A stretch of 64,000 nt of DNA, from assembly GCA_009760855.2 (NCBI GenBank), contig WPIO01000057.1:2687501-2751500 (forward strand), written 5' to 3'. The DNA is from Cristatella mucedo (taxonomy: Eukaryota > Bryozoa > Phylactolaemata > Cristatellidae). Position 1 is the stretch's first letter. Each line of letters opens with the position of its first letter. Below are positions 44,330-56,100 of this stretch, piece by piece. Below the pieces are notes generated by a model. That model ran no database searches, was not told the DNA's origin, and saw only the letters and a program-made list of their open reading frames with translations. The translations under genes and the position numbers were made by a program.

Positions 44330-46600
44330 ACTGATTACATGATTAAGCACTCGAAAGCTGAAGTAGCTGTTTGCATTGATCACTGTAGGTATTCAAGATA
44401 AGCGTCAGCAAAAGTGATACATCAAGATACACAAATCTTTGGTCAGACGCTAGCTTTATATTACAATGTTGTTAAACTAACAACACATGGAAAAGGAGTT
44501 GCTAGCGATACAAACTCGTGTAGTTTTGTTTACTGCTATCTCTACGAAAACTGGTTGCACACCAAATTAATTTGACGAAGCAATTACTAGTGTGAGAGTA
44601 TGAGTAAAGTGTTATTTTGAAGTGTCTTATGATTAAGACGAGGATAGCTGGTAGAGCATGTGTGAAAATGCAGAAGCCACCGGAGTACCGAGGTAGGAGT
44701 CAGCAAATGAGGCATTGTTATCATTCGTAGAAATAATATTCGGAAATATGCCCTGCGAGGTATCACTAGCACTTACAAACGATTTATTCAAGCACGTCAC
44801 AGTTCAAATAGCTACGTGTTAGCACTTGTATTTTGAATGCGATTCTGAATGATTCCTCTCACGTTACCAATAGTCTAGCTATCGACAACAATATCACAAC
44901 GTATGGTAGCAATTTTGATTCCTCTGAATCTTGACTAGAACTCATCCTCACTTTATCGTAGAACTGACGGATCCTTCATAAGACTTGGAAATGACAGAGC
45001 AGAGTTTTGCCCACCAGTAGTTATAGTCAGCAATAAAAGAGCCATGACCAGAGCATCAAGTTATAAAGGTCATATTTGACAGCAAGTATTTAAAGGTGAT
45101 ACTGGCAATGGCTTACAGAGAATATCTACGCACAGAACAGAACTTGGACCACGAGCATTTTTACCTTAATAATGGCGGTAGGTGATGTAGAATGTCTAGT
45201 CACAGAGCAGAGTATTGGCATGCCATCAGTTAACTGCCTATCCACCGATCTCGGCATGCCTTAAAGCACAAGCGTCTACGGTTTCCTAATCACGTCGCTA
45301 CGTATTTGTTAATCCTAACGTGGCAAGGTTTACATTTGGTACAGAAAGAGCACTATGGAATCTACTACATAAGTCCCACTGGACTGAAAGGCTGTAATCT
45401 TAAACCACAGTTGAAAACCTCGGACTGCAGGAAATTCCTTTGCTTTGGATTGCCGGTTAGTGGAATAACCCTCAGAAGTGTGGAAAGCCAGAGCTTGAGA
45501 AAGCAAACGCCAATTCAGTTTTGAAGCTAGCGACAGCGACTTCAAATTGTGTGATTAAATTATTCTTTTATAATAAATCCCACCTAAGTTTTTCAGTGTT
45601 GAACTTCCGGGGCCTACCACACTAATAATAAAATCAGGACTCGGTCATTCTTAAAGTGATACACAGAAACCTGTTTTGAAAGTTACTATTAATTCGGACG
45701 GTTTCAATCTATCCAGCTTCATACAATATGTTCATATTTCCAAAACTAAAATTTTATGCGCATGTCAGATTGGTTCACGAGATCCTGAAAACGGCTCATT
45801 TTTGTACCTGGTTATTTAAATATTCCGGTAGAAGCTGCAGAAGAAATGGACCGAGCCGCCGGAAATGAGTCAGAATATTTAGTTTACACACCATATTCGC
45901 TGAACAGGCGTCTAATGAACTGTTCGAAGGAAATGTGAGCAAAAATATTGTAATTAAATGCTACAGAATCAAATAAAATCATTTACCCAACAGAAATTAA
46001 GTTACGGTGGCATTAAGGCCTGGGCATAGATTTAGGAATTTCGGCCTGCATTAATCGATTTCCGGACGTTTTGGTAGGACCATGTAAGCCTACAGTCTTA
46101 CAAGCCGAGGCTCAGTCAGCCTAAGTAGAGCAAAAGTCTTACCTCGAAAAGTCTCAACCTGCTGGTCCTGAAATGTGGGCTATTTATTAAGGGAGCCAAG
46201 CCTAGAGATGTCTAGGTAATCTGGTTGCTCGCTTACTTACGGTCGGTGCTTGGGAAATTGGTTGTTCGTTCGAGGATTTGAAAGTATCTGCACGGATTAG
46301 GACTATCAAAATTCACCACACCACTAATTTGAATCGGAAACTCCACATACCACAGCTGATGCAGTGAACATATCATTGACATTCATGCTCTCATTATTAT
46401 TATGTAATTTTTCGCAAACATTTGAACAACTTAAAATGAAAAATGGCACCGCCATGATCCCACGGTCGAGTGAAATCACTAACCACTCTCCCCCCCCCGT
46501 GTAATTGAAGGCAGCTTATGCTACGATTATGGTATGAATGTAACTGCCGTATGTAAATTCAATACATCACTTGCTTTGATAGCACTGAACCAGTTTGATC
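44330..46600 (-). repeat. P repeat P8, inverted
   Basis: Reverse complement of P1 over nearly its whole length, including the homopolymer at 46,489-46,498 and the tandem units at about 45,000-45,215. It lacks the Q module. Together with B it forms an inverted copy of the P1-A unit. Confidence 0.65.
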
Positions 46601-46679
46601 TATTTCGTTCATAGCTAAACTAGAATGCCGAAAAAGAGATTGAGTAATATGAGGGCGCCATATCGAGTTCATTGTAATA

Positions 46680-48150
46680 ATGATTTCTATACCAGCCTGC
46701 AACAGGTGTCGACTGGCTGCAGCAGTATTGGGAGGTCGAAAGCTGCAGTTGCTGATGGCATGGCACGCTTCACATAGTTAAAATAAGAGTCATAGGAGGT
46801 GATACTGAAAGACACACCAGGCAGCTTCAAGAAATCGAGTTTACATTATCATATAACTCTGTTCTACTAAAATTATTTGGAAACTAAATCGCTGGTTATA
46901 GCATTAAAATGAATTCGATTTATTGGCGACTTAGCATCTTCCAGCAAAATAAAGACGGTCAGTTGATGAAAACATTATTACTCTGATGGCTTGTGATAAA
47001 CAGTCAGACAGAAGTATCTTACGACTAAGGCGAGATATAGACGGTAGTGTCTGGGGAAAACTACGAAACCGCTAAAGGGCCAAGACAATGACGTGCGAAA
47101 AATAGAAGTTGTTTCATTCCTAATACTTATGAAACTAAAGCCTGTGCTGCGTTACATGATGGACACTCCTAAACAGGACAGACAAGCATGCCACTGGTAG
47201 TATAGCTATGTTTTTGCTCTTCTAGTGTAAATGCAACCATTTAATTATTCCTCTCATGATAAATAGCATAGCCCGTGTCACATGATTTAAATCATCGGGT
47301 AGTATTTCTTGAAATGTTTTAGCACAACAACTAAAAGCCCAACTTCATTAACGCGTCGAAATGAGGGTAAGCTATGAAGAATTATAAGTCGTACAGCAGA
47401 ACTTTGACCACCAGTAGTTCAAGCACAGAAGTGATAATGCCTTACATAGAAAATATAGAATCACAAAGCAGAGCTTTAACCGATCGTAATTTTAGCATTC
47501 AACAGCCGGGGCGTGACAAGGACTCTCTAGTCACAAAACATACGTTTGACAACATGTAATTGAAGCGTTAATATGAGAATTACTAACAGATAATATGAAG
47601 CCACAAAGCCGAGCTTTGACTAGACAACGGTTGGCCTCTTGTCCACTGATTTTTGCCTACCTTCATCATAGTAGCTTAAACAAAGTCGTGAGTACAAAAC
47701 CGTACAATTGGGTACATGAAGCTGGAAAACTACACATTTTGTTCAGACAGATTCTTATGGACTCCGCCTTATTAGTTCCACTGGCTTGCAAGATTTTGAA
47801 CTGTATTGCCACAAACGCGGGTGATGGGAGGAAAATCGTATGCCTTTGAATAATGGATCAGTTGATTGACATGCAGGAGTAAGAGGATGTTTAAACTGCT
47901 CAAAGCGAATGCCAAATACTCTTTTTAAATCATGGTATAAGAACCTTTGGGTTATATAAATAGATTTCGTTGTCATGGTAGCAGTTACTCTGGCTGCTTG
48001 ACTTGTAAAGACTTTACTTGAATGCATAATGATCTGGATAGGCTAATGCCTTAAAGCTTGCGAAAATAGCAAGGTAGTGAAATGGTATTTATACCATTAT
48101 GTAGATCTTGCGGAAAAAGAGTGGAGTAACATAGTTTTGAAAAATGAAGC
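46680..48150 (-). repeat. P repeat P9, inverted, diverged
   Basis: Reverse of the right half of P3: 46,690-46,720 mirrors the end near 12,125, 47,375-47,620 holds the tandem units reversed (GACCACCAGTAGTTCAAGC, AGCAGAGCTTTAACC), and 47,750-48,000 mirrors 10,850-11,120. More diverged than the other copies; the left limit is vague. Confidence 0.5.
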
Positions 48151-48799
48151 ATTTGCTTAGCTCACACAGAAAACCTTAAATTATTTTTATGCACGTACAA
48201 ATAATACTCGACAGAAAGCTTGATCAATAATCTACCTGTAATCATCCCTGGGTTGTTCACCGGAATAATTGTATTACCTAAACGTTGGATCTGAGCATAT
48301 GAATTGCCGTATGGGGCAAATCTTGAAAAGATTTTAAGGCATATCAGTCATCCATATGTATGCATACAGGACTTTCACAGGAATTTTAAATAACACAGCT
48401 ACGATCTCGAGCCCAGGAGGTAATTGTCCTTCCTAAAATGACTTAAGTCCCCCTCATATAAGCTATAAGCTTACGTCGTGGCGAAAAAATAACAAGCTAC
48501 ATGCTAGAGGCCAAGCACAGCATAAAACCTCAATCCGTAAGTATTCACAATTCTAGTAGTGCCACGTTAGATATTGCTTCGTATGACAAGAGTCTAACAT
48601 TCTTCCTTGATGCTTTAGACGGAATGATTACACTAAATTAGATATCCTGTGAAACTTATACTAAGTATTCATAACCACCTATTTCGATTTTCGTAATGCC
48701 AATAGGCTTGCTAAAGTAGAAAAACATGACTGACTTTACATATTGATAAACAAGCTACCTGCAAAATAAGTCACATAAATGAGGTCTTTCAGAGTAATG
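48151..48799. other. Unassigned sequence
   Basis: Possibly the decayed end of P9; no clear homology, coding frame or element end seen. Confidence 0.25.
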
Positions 48800-50400
48800 C
48801 TTGGTCTCATTGACTTGCCAGTGTTTTACCTACTGTAAATTGCTCATTTAAGTGAAAAGTCTGATTTCTTATATATGCTGGGTTTTCTCGAAGAGATGAA
48901 AAACGTTAGCACTAAATAGTAGTATTTAGGACTCGATTAGAAGTAAATATGCGATCGTGGCAACGTTGCTGTAACTAAATTCTTTTAATAGGAGTCACAA
49001 CAGTTGGAACAGCTGGTCAGTGAAGTTTTGGATCAACTAGGTAAATGATTTTGCATTGGCAACATTTTTGTTCATCGTGTTTCTATTAAGCTCTGATTTA
49101 ACTGAGAACTGAAAATGTACGATTGTAGAGAAGGTAGAAGCCAGGAAGATCGCCACACGTTCGAAGATAAGTGGCTCTATTGTTGCAAGTTTGTTGTCAT
49201 AAGCAATATCTGACAACAAAGAACTTGAGCTCGCAGCAGCAATCTTGATTTGAGAAGCAAATAAGGGTATCCCAAAGGCGTTCTAACAGATATTACGAAA
49301 TGTAGATCGCGAAAGAACCACGTGAAAAGTGTCCGGCCATGTTACTGCCTACAATAAAAGCTTGACTGAGTTCGTTAAAAATTTGACTGTCCTTGTATTG
49401 TTGCAGAATTTTGTTACGAGATTCATTGTACCTTTGATTCAGGTACAACTAATTGTCCTCTGCTCAGACAAGTCGCACAAGTTGAACGGGATTCTTATGC
49501 AGAAAATTTGAAGTGCCTAGAACGAGAGCGAGTTCACAAAGGGTGCTATTTCAAATACTTGATTGTTTTCGTAAAGTCACGTACACTCGCGAAGCAGGAA
49601 AATAGCCCACCTTAAGTGTCAGCTTCTCTTTAGGTGCAATAAAGTAGTTGATTCTAGGATGTCCGTCAGGAGCGACGTTTAGGCTTTAGAAGTGTAAAGA
49701 TGAAAGTAGCGGTTCATTAAGGATTGATGGTTTACTAGTGTCCCAGTTATACGTCTTAGTAGTAATTAGGAGTAGTACATCTGCTAGCCCAGATAGTAAA
49801 AAGTTATCTTTTCAGTGTGGAAACAATACATTGCGACCTAAACTGTATTCAGGACAATTTTTCCGTCACCACAAGTGAGAAAAATCACATTTTAATCGCA
49901 CCACTGAGTTTCTACTCGTGAGCGATATAAATGCAGCTCATAGCAACGGGACATAATTACTGCCGAGCAAATCCTGAGAGGTCAAACGTGTTCTCTTTAG
50001 CAATGCTGTAAAGATGTTTGCAGCTACTTTATGAAAATAACATTGGGATGTAATTTTAGAATCCTCAAAGAATGGAATCTCCTAAGCCATTCAGGTATCA
50101 GCCAAAGACTTAGCTGGGCTGCTCACCATTTTTCATTTCCGTTGAGCCTGATTTTCAAGCATGCCAATATTAGGTTACTGCCAATGAGAGATTCAGAGTA
50201 TACTACTACTATAGACTGATATATGCCACTGCCCACTGTCAGGCTTCTCTAGACTTGAGTACGTTATATCATGCAGGCTTGGGGCCGTCATAGTGGTAGT
50301 GGAGTGGCTAGATGTGCCGATTCCATTATTAGTGATTGAAAGGGATTTCGTTTTCAAATATTTTATGCACAGCACGCGTTGGCAACAGGCTCAAGTTTAT
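48800..50400 (-). repeat. S block, copy S3, inverted
   Basis: Reverse of S2: 48,900-49,050 mirrors 37,250-37,400 and 50,230-50,395 mirrors 35,940-36,090. No coding content. Confidence 0.55.
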
Positions 50401-50504
50401 TCCTTTTTTCAGATGCAAGCGTCTTCTGACGTCGCATACTGTGACTTTTGTTTTCCATGAAGAATGCTTGCCATGCTTACTATTACATCAGATCAAGCGA
50501 TCCT

Positions 50505-50635
50505 AGATGCCAACCGAAAGCACCTTAGGATGTAAGAGAGCTGTACAAAACACTGCTGAGTAACACCTACATAGTCTTTCTGGCATTGTGGTCATATGAA
50601 CGGAGGAAAATACGTTGCAATCGTTTCATGAATTA
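50505..50635 (+). mobile_element. L2-2 3'-terminal fragment, sense
   Basis: CCAACCGAAAGCACCTTAGG, GTACAAAACACTGCTGAGTA and ACACCTACATAGTCTTTCTG match the sense of the L2-2 3' UTR. A clean ATTAC tail is no longer visible. Confidence 0.5.
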
Positions 50636-50920
50636 GCAGGCTGACACAGATGTTTTTGGACAAAGGTTTAAAGCCGAAGAACTGAATCAGCTAATAGTCT
50701 TTCAGGATGCAGAACATTATTATGTGGCGATCTCAGCCATGTAGCTAGCGACCTGTAAGCGCAGCACTGACGTTCACCAGAAAATTACAGCAGGGAAATA
50801 AGCGATCAGGTCCTTAAGTCCACCTTGACAAGCTTGGTGTTTCTAGGCATTAATTAGTGCATATATTAAAAAGTGTACTCACGCGGCAACGGAACATGAC
50901 CCTAGACCTAACGACCTAAA

Positions 50921-51235
50921 TTATGTAATGTAATGTAATGTAATGTAATGTAATGTATCTCCTTCAGTAACTCCACAAAGTCATAAAGACCATGTGGGTG
51001 TTACTCAGGAGAGTTTGTATAGCACACTCACAGCCTAAGCGGCTTCCGGTACGCATTCGGTAGCCAACAGACTTCGTCTCACGCAACAGAGAGAAAGTGG
51101 GAAGCATAGCAGAGTTAGGAGAGCAGTTGAGGTAGTGAGTAGCATATGAGTAGCAGTTCAGGACCGCTGAAAAAGATGTGCCATAGTCGGCAGTTGGGGA
51201 ATAGATGTCGTTGCGTAATTGGCTAAATCCTAACG
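50921..51235 (-). mobile_element. L2-2 3' end with intact pentanucleotide tail
   Basis: (TAATG)n at about 50,932-50,957 is the antisense ATTAC tail. It is followed by the UTR and C-terminal codons ('P-T-A-D-Y-G-T-S-F-S-A-V-L-N-C-Y', 'R-E-T-K-S-V-G-Y-R-M-R-T') in frame 50,964-51,257. One of the best-preserved L2-2 ends, hence probably young; 5'-truncated. Confidence 0.75.
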
Positions 51236-52084
51236 TGCATTTTCTTTTGGACAACATTCTCGTGTATCACTACAAAGTTTTGCTATTCTATTAACCAATG
51301 TAGTTTTCGTTTAAATACGAATTAAGCTGTCTTTCGATTGTACTTTTTTTTGTCAATCCTTGTAATTTTATATCCCCGTAACTTTTTCTAGCATCGAATC
51401 TTAACGATCACTGTTTGTGAGACATCAACTTGTTTATACTAGAGCCTGCCGCTGGCAGAAAATAAGATATACCTGACCACGTGGAAAGTACTTCTAGAAG
51501 CATAAGACTCTGAGAAAAAAGTAGCCGATTAACACTGCGAAAATGGGTTCTTTAGCACTTATTAGAATCAGGTTCAGCAAATCCTCATTAGGGCAAGCAC
51601 ATATATACAATCTTACGACTTGGAATACGGAAACAGGTTGAATTGAATAGAATACATTATAGATTGGCAAGTTTTCGTTTTAAGAGCCTTGAGTTAGAAC
51701 AAGAATGCAGTCACATTAAAATGACGGCGGCAACGTTATAAAGTTAACTCCCCATTTCTCGTATTCCGAGTTAGAAACCTATGCACCTGTAGATGCTTGA
51801 CTCTACGTTTGTTTTCGGATGCATCTGCTTACGATTATATTTGTGTATGTGTGACCTCGTATGTATACGTGCCTGTGTGTACATGCATGATTTTCATATT
51901 AAGAGGTATAAGCCAATGCTGAGGCAGTCATCATTTGTACTGAAGCTCGAGGAAAAAGTAATTGATTTAATCACTTAGTGAACTGGACGATATAATGACT
52001 CATCGTAATCACTCGTGTCGACATTAAATCGTCTTCATCAGGAACGGTAGTGCTACCCTCTCCATCTTCTACCTCTACCATCTC
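51236..52084. other. Unassigned sequence
   Basis: No partner in the window and no convincing frame. T-rich near 51,340. Confidence 0.3.
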
Positions 52085-52917
52085 CATTCAGTAGCCAACA
52101 GACTTCCTCTCATCCAGCAAAGAAAAAATTGAGAAGTATGGCAGAGTCAGCAGACCAGTTGAGGAAGTGACTCCCATTGAAATAGCAGCTCGTGAAAGCT
52201 AAAATGGATGGGCCATAGCAGAAGAGAATTAGTCGGTTGGCTAGCATCGCCAAAGCAAGCTCCACAGTGTAGGACCTGCAGAGCTAAAACTGGTGTTGTC
52301 AGTGGTCTTCAAGTGGTGGAATGGGACAGCTAATTGACTGTCCCTAAGAGGACTATGGGCGCTATGTGGCTGAAACTAGTGAAGCAGTTTAGCTAGCTAT
52401 GAAGGAGCTCTGCCGTGTCGGGCTTTGGGGTGTGCTTAAAAACTTTACCCAGTATCCACAGATCAACTGCAAGCCATCCTAGCTCTTAGCAAAGGACAGG
52501 TGTATTCAAACGTCAGAGACTGGAACACTAGTCTTACAGAAATATTCAAAGCCTGTCAAGGTGGCCTGGCCGCTTCTTTTGGAATCCCGGTCAATGGGAA
52601 TTGCATTAACAAAGCTGAGGCAGAAGTGGGGAGCTAGATATGTTTATTTGCAAGCCATTGTGAAAGGCAGCTCCTAATCCTAAATATGGATCAGACATGA
52701 CGGCTGGCTGTACAAGCAGTATTATCAATAAAGATTCTAAAATTGATGCCGCCGTCATAAGCCACACATAGACTTCGAGCACGTGGTAATGGTCGCACAA
52801 TAGCATCTACCATTAAGAAGAGCGAAGCGTTGGAAGCCAGCAAAATGCTAAGGATATCCTATGAGCAGCAGCTTGTTTTAATCGTCATTCAGTTTTGAGA
52901 AGTTTTCTGACATCCGG
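52085..52917 (-). mobile_element. L2-2 LINE fragment ending at the P10 junction
   Basis: Antisense C-terminal to RT region (AGTAGCCAACAGACTTCC, GGACCTGCAGAGCTAAAAC, CACACATAGACTTCGAGCAC). It lacks the terminal tail and ends at GACATCCGGAC, exactly as in copy II. Confidence 0.65.
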
Positions 52918-54739
52918 ACATGACTAAAGCCGACTGAGCCCCTTCTTATTTGACTGTAGGCTTATGTGGTTTAACCAAACGGTTTTGGATTCGATTCATG
53001 CAAGCCGAAACTCCTAATTGTAAAACGATGCTTGAACACTACCATAACTCAACTTCCGTTATGTAATTTGTTTTGGTAACATTTGATTATCATTTAGTAG
53101 CTACATTTACTTTAAAGTGTTCATTGGATGCCAGTTCTGGGAACACAGGGTGCACAGTAAACATGCTGACGTGTTCAAGGCGGCTTGGTGCCTTTCTTAT
53201 GCAGCTTCTAACGGAATATTAAAAAATGACATTGCAAAAATGAGCCATTTGCTTAATCTCACGAGCGAATCTGAAATATGCATTAAGTTTAAGCTTTGGA
53301 ATCATAAACAGCTTATATCAAGCTGAATAGAGTGAAACCATGCAAATTACAAGAAATTTTCAGGAACACGATATATTGTACTAGATTGTATGACACTATA
53401 CAGTGACCCTAATTTTTCGATCGACCTTTCTGTGAATGATCTGTAACGCGCATAAACATGGTTTAATGTTTTTTTGAGTGAGCTCAGCAAATTGTTTAGT
53501 ATTAGGAATGATTAGACCACATTATTCGCACAATATGAAATCATTGCTGAAAATTAATATTTTCTTAGTATGGTTCTATGGCAAGCTTTAGGTCCTTAAT
53601 TTAGCCTGATGCTTCTGCCTTGAAACTAAGTCACAGAATTTATAAAACAAGCAGCTCGTGTAAGAGCTACCTGAAACCAGAAAGGCGTTCATACTAACCG
53701 AAGATTCTTATCATCATAAAAAAGAGTAATTGACATTTGCTATGTTCTGTTTGGAGGTCCTGTTATTTCTGCACATGAATTCCCTGATCCACTAATCAAA
53801 GGCATACCAATTTACTTTCATCAGCGGTTTTTATGGCGAATCAGCTATTAGACTTTCTATCCAGTGAAAGTCATCAAGCGGATTTTGCAGATTTCTTCCT
53901 CTACCAAATGTGCATTTTCCATGCCTGAGGCAAACAATTGCATTTTTAATTACCTAGGACTCTGTTAAAGCACGTACACTAAAGGCAAAGATATATCAGT
54001 GGATAAACAGCCAAACGCCGTTAAGCCGAACCTCTGCTAGGTGAATCATTTCTCTCTTAGTAACGCTCATATTTAGGCTTCAAATACAAGTGGTCATTGG
54101 CCTGCTTTGTTACTTGAGCAAACCTGCCAGGCTCCCTCAGTTCTAGGCTCGAAATACGATTTGTTAAAGCACTGGCTTGTGATTCAATGTTTTCCCTGTA
54201 AGGCTCTCTCAGTCCTAGGCTTCAAATAGTGGCAGGCAAAGTTCTCCTTTCTGACTTACAATTCATCATAACTAACCGTAATTTCTAAGCTTTAATAGCA
54301 GTTGGATTTTAGTTGAGGCGCACAGTGATTTCCAGACTGCTACCTTATGATTGCCATAATGTGCCTACGGTTTTGCTATCCGTATTGTGAGAGGAATTAC
54401 TCAACATTTGCATCTACACTAGAAGAGCGAAAAGATAGCTATGCTATCAGTGACGTTCTTCGTTATCCAGTTTGTGAGTGTCCATCATGGATCGCCGCAC
54501 ATACTTTCGATTTATAAGCATTAGGAACAAGAACAAAAAAACTGCTATTGTTCGCACCCTGCTTTCTTGTCCTTTTACCAGTTTCTTAGTTTTCGTCACA
54601 ATCTGCCATCTTTCCTCGTCTTAGTCGTTAGACACTTGGAACAAAAGGTTTACTACGCTCCATGAGAGTAATAGTTTCTTCACCAACTGCTCGACTGAAT
54701 TTCGCTGGAAAATGTTGAGTTGTCATTAACGCGTATTTC

Positions 54740-54781
<42 letters not shown>

Positions 54782-55050
54782 TATATAAATATATATATAT
54801 ATTTATATTTATATATATACATGTTATCAAAGCGGTTCCGTATCTAAATAATTTTAGTCGAACTCGGTTACATGACCATGTAAACCTGATTTCGTAAATA
54901 AGTGTGGTGAATCTTTCAGTATCACCTTTCGTGACTCTTATTTTGAGTACCTAAAGCGTGCAATACAAAGAGCTTCTTAACTTTCGAACATTTAACACTG
55001 CAGTCAGTCCCTGACTGGACTAGGCTGGTATGGAAACACTAAAAATCGTA
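52918..55050 (+). repeat. P repeat P10 (forward arm of copy III)
   Basis: Collinear with P6 and P3. Tandem units at 54,060-54,125, 54,126-54,197 and 54,198-54,269. Nearly identical to copy I over 54,198-54,590. Contains the (TA)n expansion. Confidence 0.6.
54741..54821. repeat. (TA)n microsatellite
   Basis: A pure TA run at 54,741-54,779 followed by interrupted TATA/TTTA repeats to about 54,821. Copies I and II have only CATCATAAGTTATC (about 11,927) and CATTATATGTTATC (about 39,830) at this point, so the array grew after duplication. Confidence 0.85.
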
Positions 55051-55477
55051 CATTTGATAAAGAGCTTTCATATTACTTACTCTATTTGTAGGAGCTTTAC
55101 CATGGCTGCAAACAAAGTACGATAGAATAGTTAGTTGCTGCAAGGTCGATAAACAACAAAAAAATCACGGTTAAAAGCTTCATTCAGATAACCGCTCCTA
55201 GATTACTCCTGAATCAGCCATCACGTCTAATTTCTATCCAACATAATAATAATAATAATAATATTGCACTTGATAAAGCGCCCTCAGAGAACTTAATCTC
55301 TTTCTAGGCGCTTTATATTTGCTGCAAAGTGATACGCAATAGAATAGTAAGTAAAATCATGCTTGAAACAAACAAAATGAATAACATGGTTAGGGGTTAC
55401 ATGCACTGGGTCAGCATGCAAATGTGGTTAGTGGCAGCATGAACAGTGTCAGCACGCAAAAGAAAATCGAGGACGAA

Positions 55478-55705
55478 TCACAAATACCCACTAAATGCTA
55501 TCCTAAATAGGTATGTTTTTAAGTTTCTTTTAAATGTGGTCAGGTCAGGGGATGTTCTGATGCAGGTCGGGAGGGAGTTCCAGGCTGTGGGAGCATACGA
55601 GCTAAATGCACGGTCTCCAAAGGATTTAAGGTTTGTGCGAGGTATTTCTAGACTGTTAGATTCCGAAAAGCGAGTGGTACGATGCTTTGCCTGATGGGCG
55701 TACAA
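55478..55705 (-). pseudogene. C-terminal end of the same L2-1 protein, separated by the nested insert
   Basis: Continues where the 405-codon frame was cut: 'H-R-T-T-R-F-S-E-S-N-S-L-E-I-P-R', 'S-F-G-D-R-A-F-S-S-Y-A-P-T-A-W-N-S-L-P', and a stop near 55,478. The 16-residue overlap with the end of the upstream frame comes from the 60-bp direct repeat. Confidence 0.75.
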
Positions 55706-56100
55706 ACCTTAAATCCTTTGGAGACCGTGCATTTAGCTCGTATGCTCCCACAGCCTGGAACTCCCTCCCGACCTGCATCAGAACATCCCCTGACCTGACC
55801 ACATTTAAAAGAAACTTAAAAACATACCTATTTAGGATAGCATTTAGTGGGTATTTGTGATTCGTCCTCGATTTTCTTTTGCGTGCTGACACTGTTCATG
55901 CTGCCACTAACCACATTTGCATGCTGACCCAGTGCATGTAACCCCTAACCATGTTATTCATTTTGTTTGTTTTTCAAGCATGATTTTACTTACTATTCTA
56001 TTGCGTATCACTTTGCAGCAAATGTAAAGCGCCTAGAAAGAGATTAAGTTCTCTGAGGGCGCTTTAGCAAGTGCAATATTATTATTATTATTATTATTAC
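55699..56100 (+). mobile_element. L2-1 3' segment inserted in inverse orientation
   Basis: 402 bp beginning CGTACAAACCTTAAATCC and ending in an (ATT)n run plus AC. It forms with 55,245-55,638 an inverted repeat with arms near 395 bp and a 60-bp spacer, able to fold into a long hairpin. It shares variants with that arm (GATTTTCTTTTGCG, AGTGGGTATTTG) that the 26.2-kb copy lacks. Confidence 0.8.

Noticed and set aside
54628-54822. 64-codon Tyr/Ile-rich frame
   Set aside because: It translates the (TA)n microsatellite.
55446-55892. Same predicted protein on both strands (55,446-55,694 and 55,656-55,892)
   Set aside because: It is the antisense of L2-1 C-terminal sequence, appearing twice because the segment is an inverted repeat.
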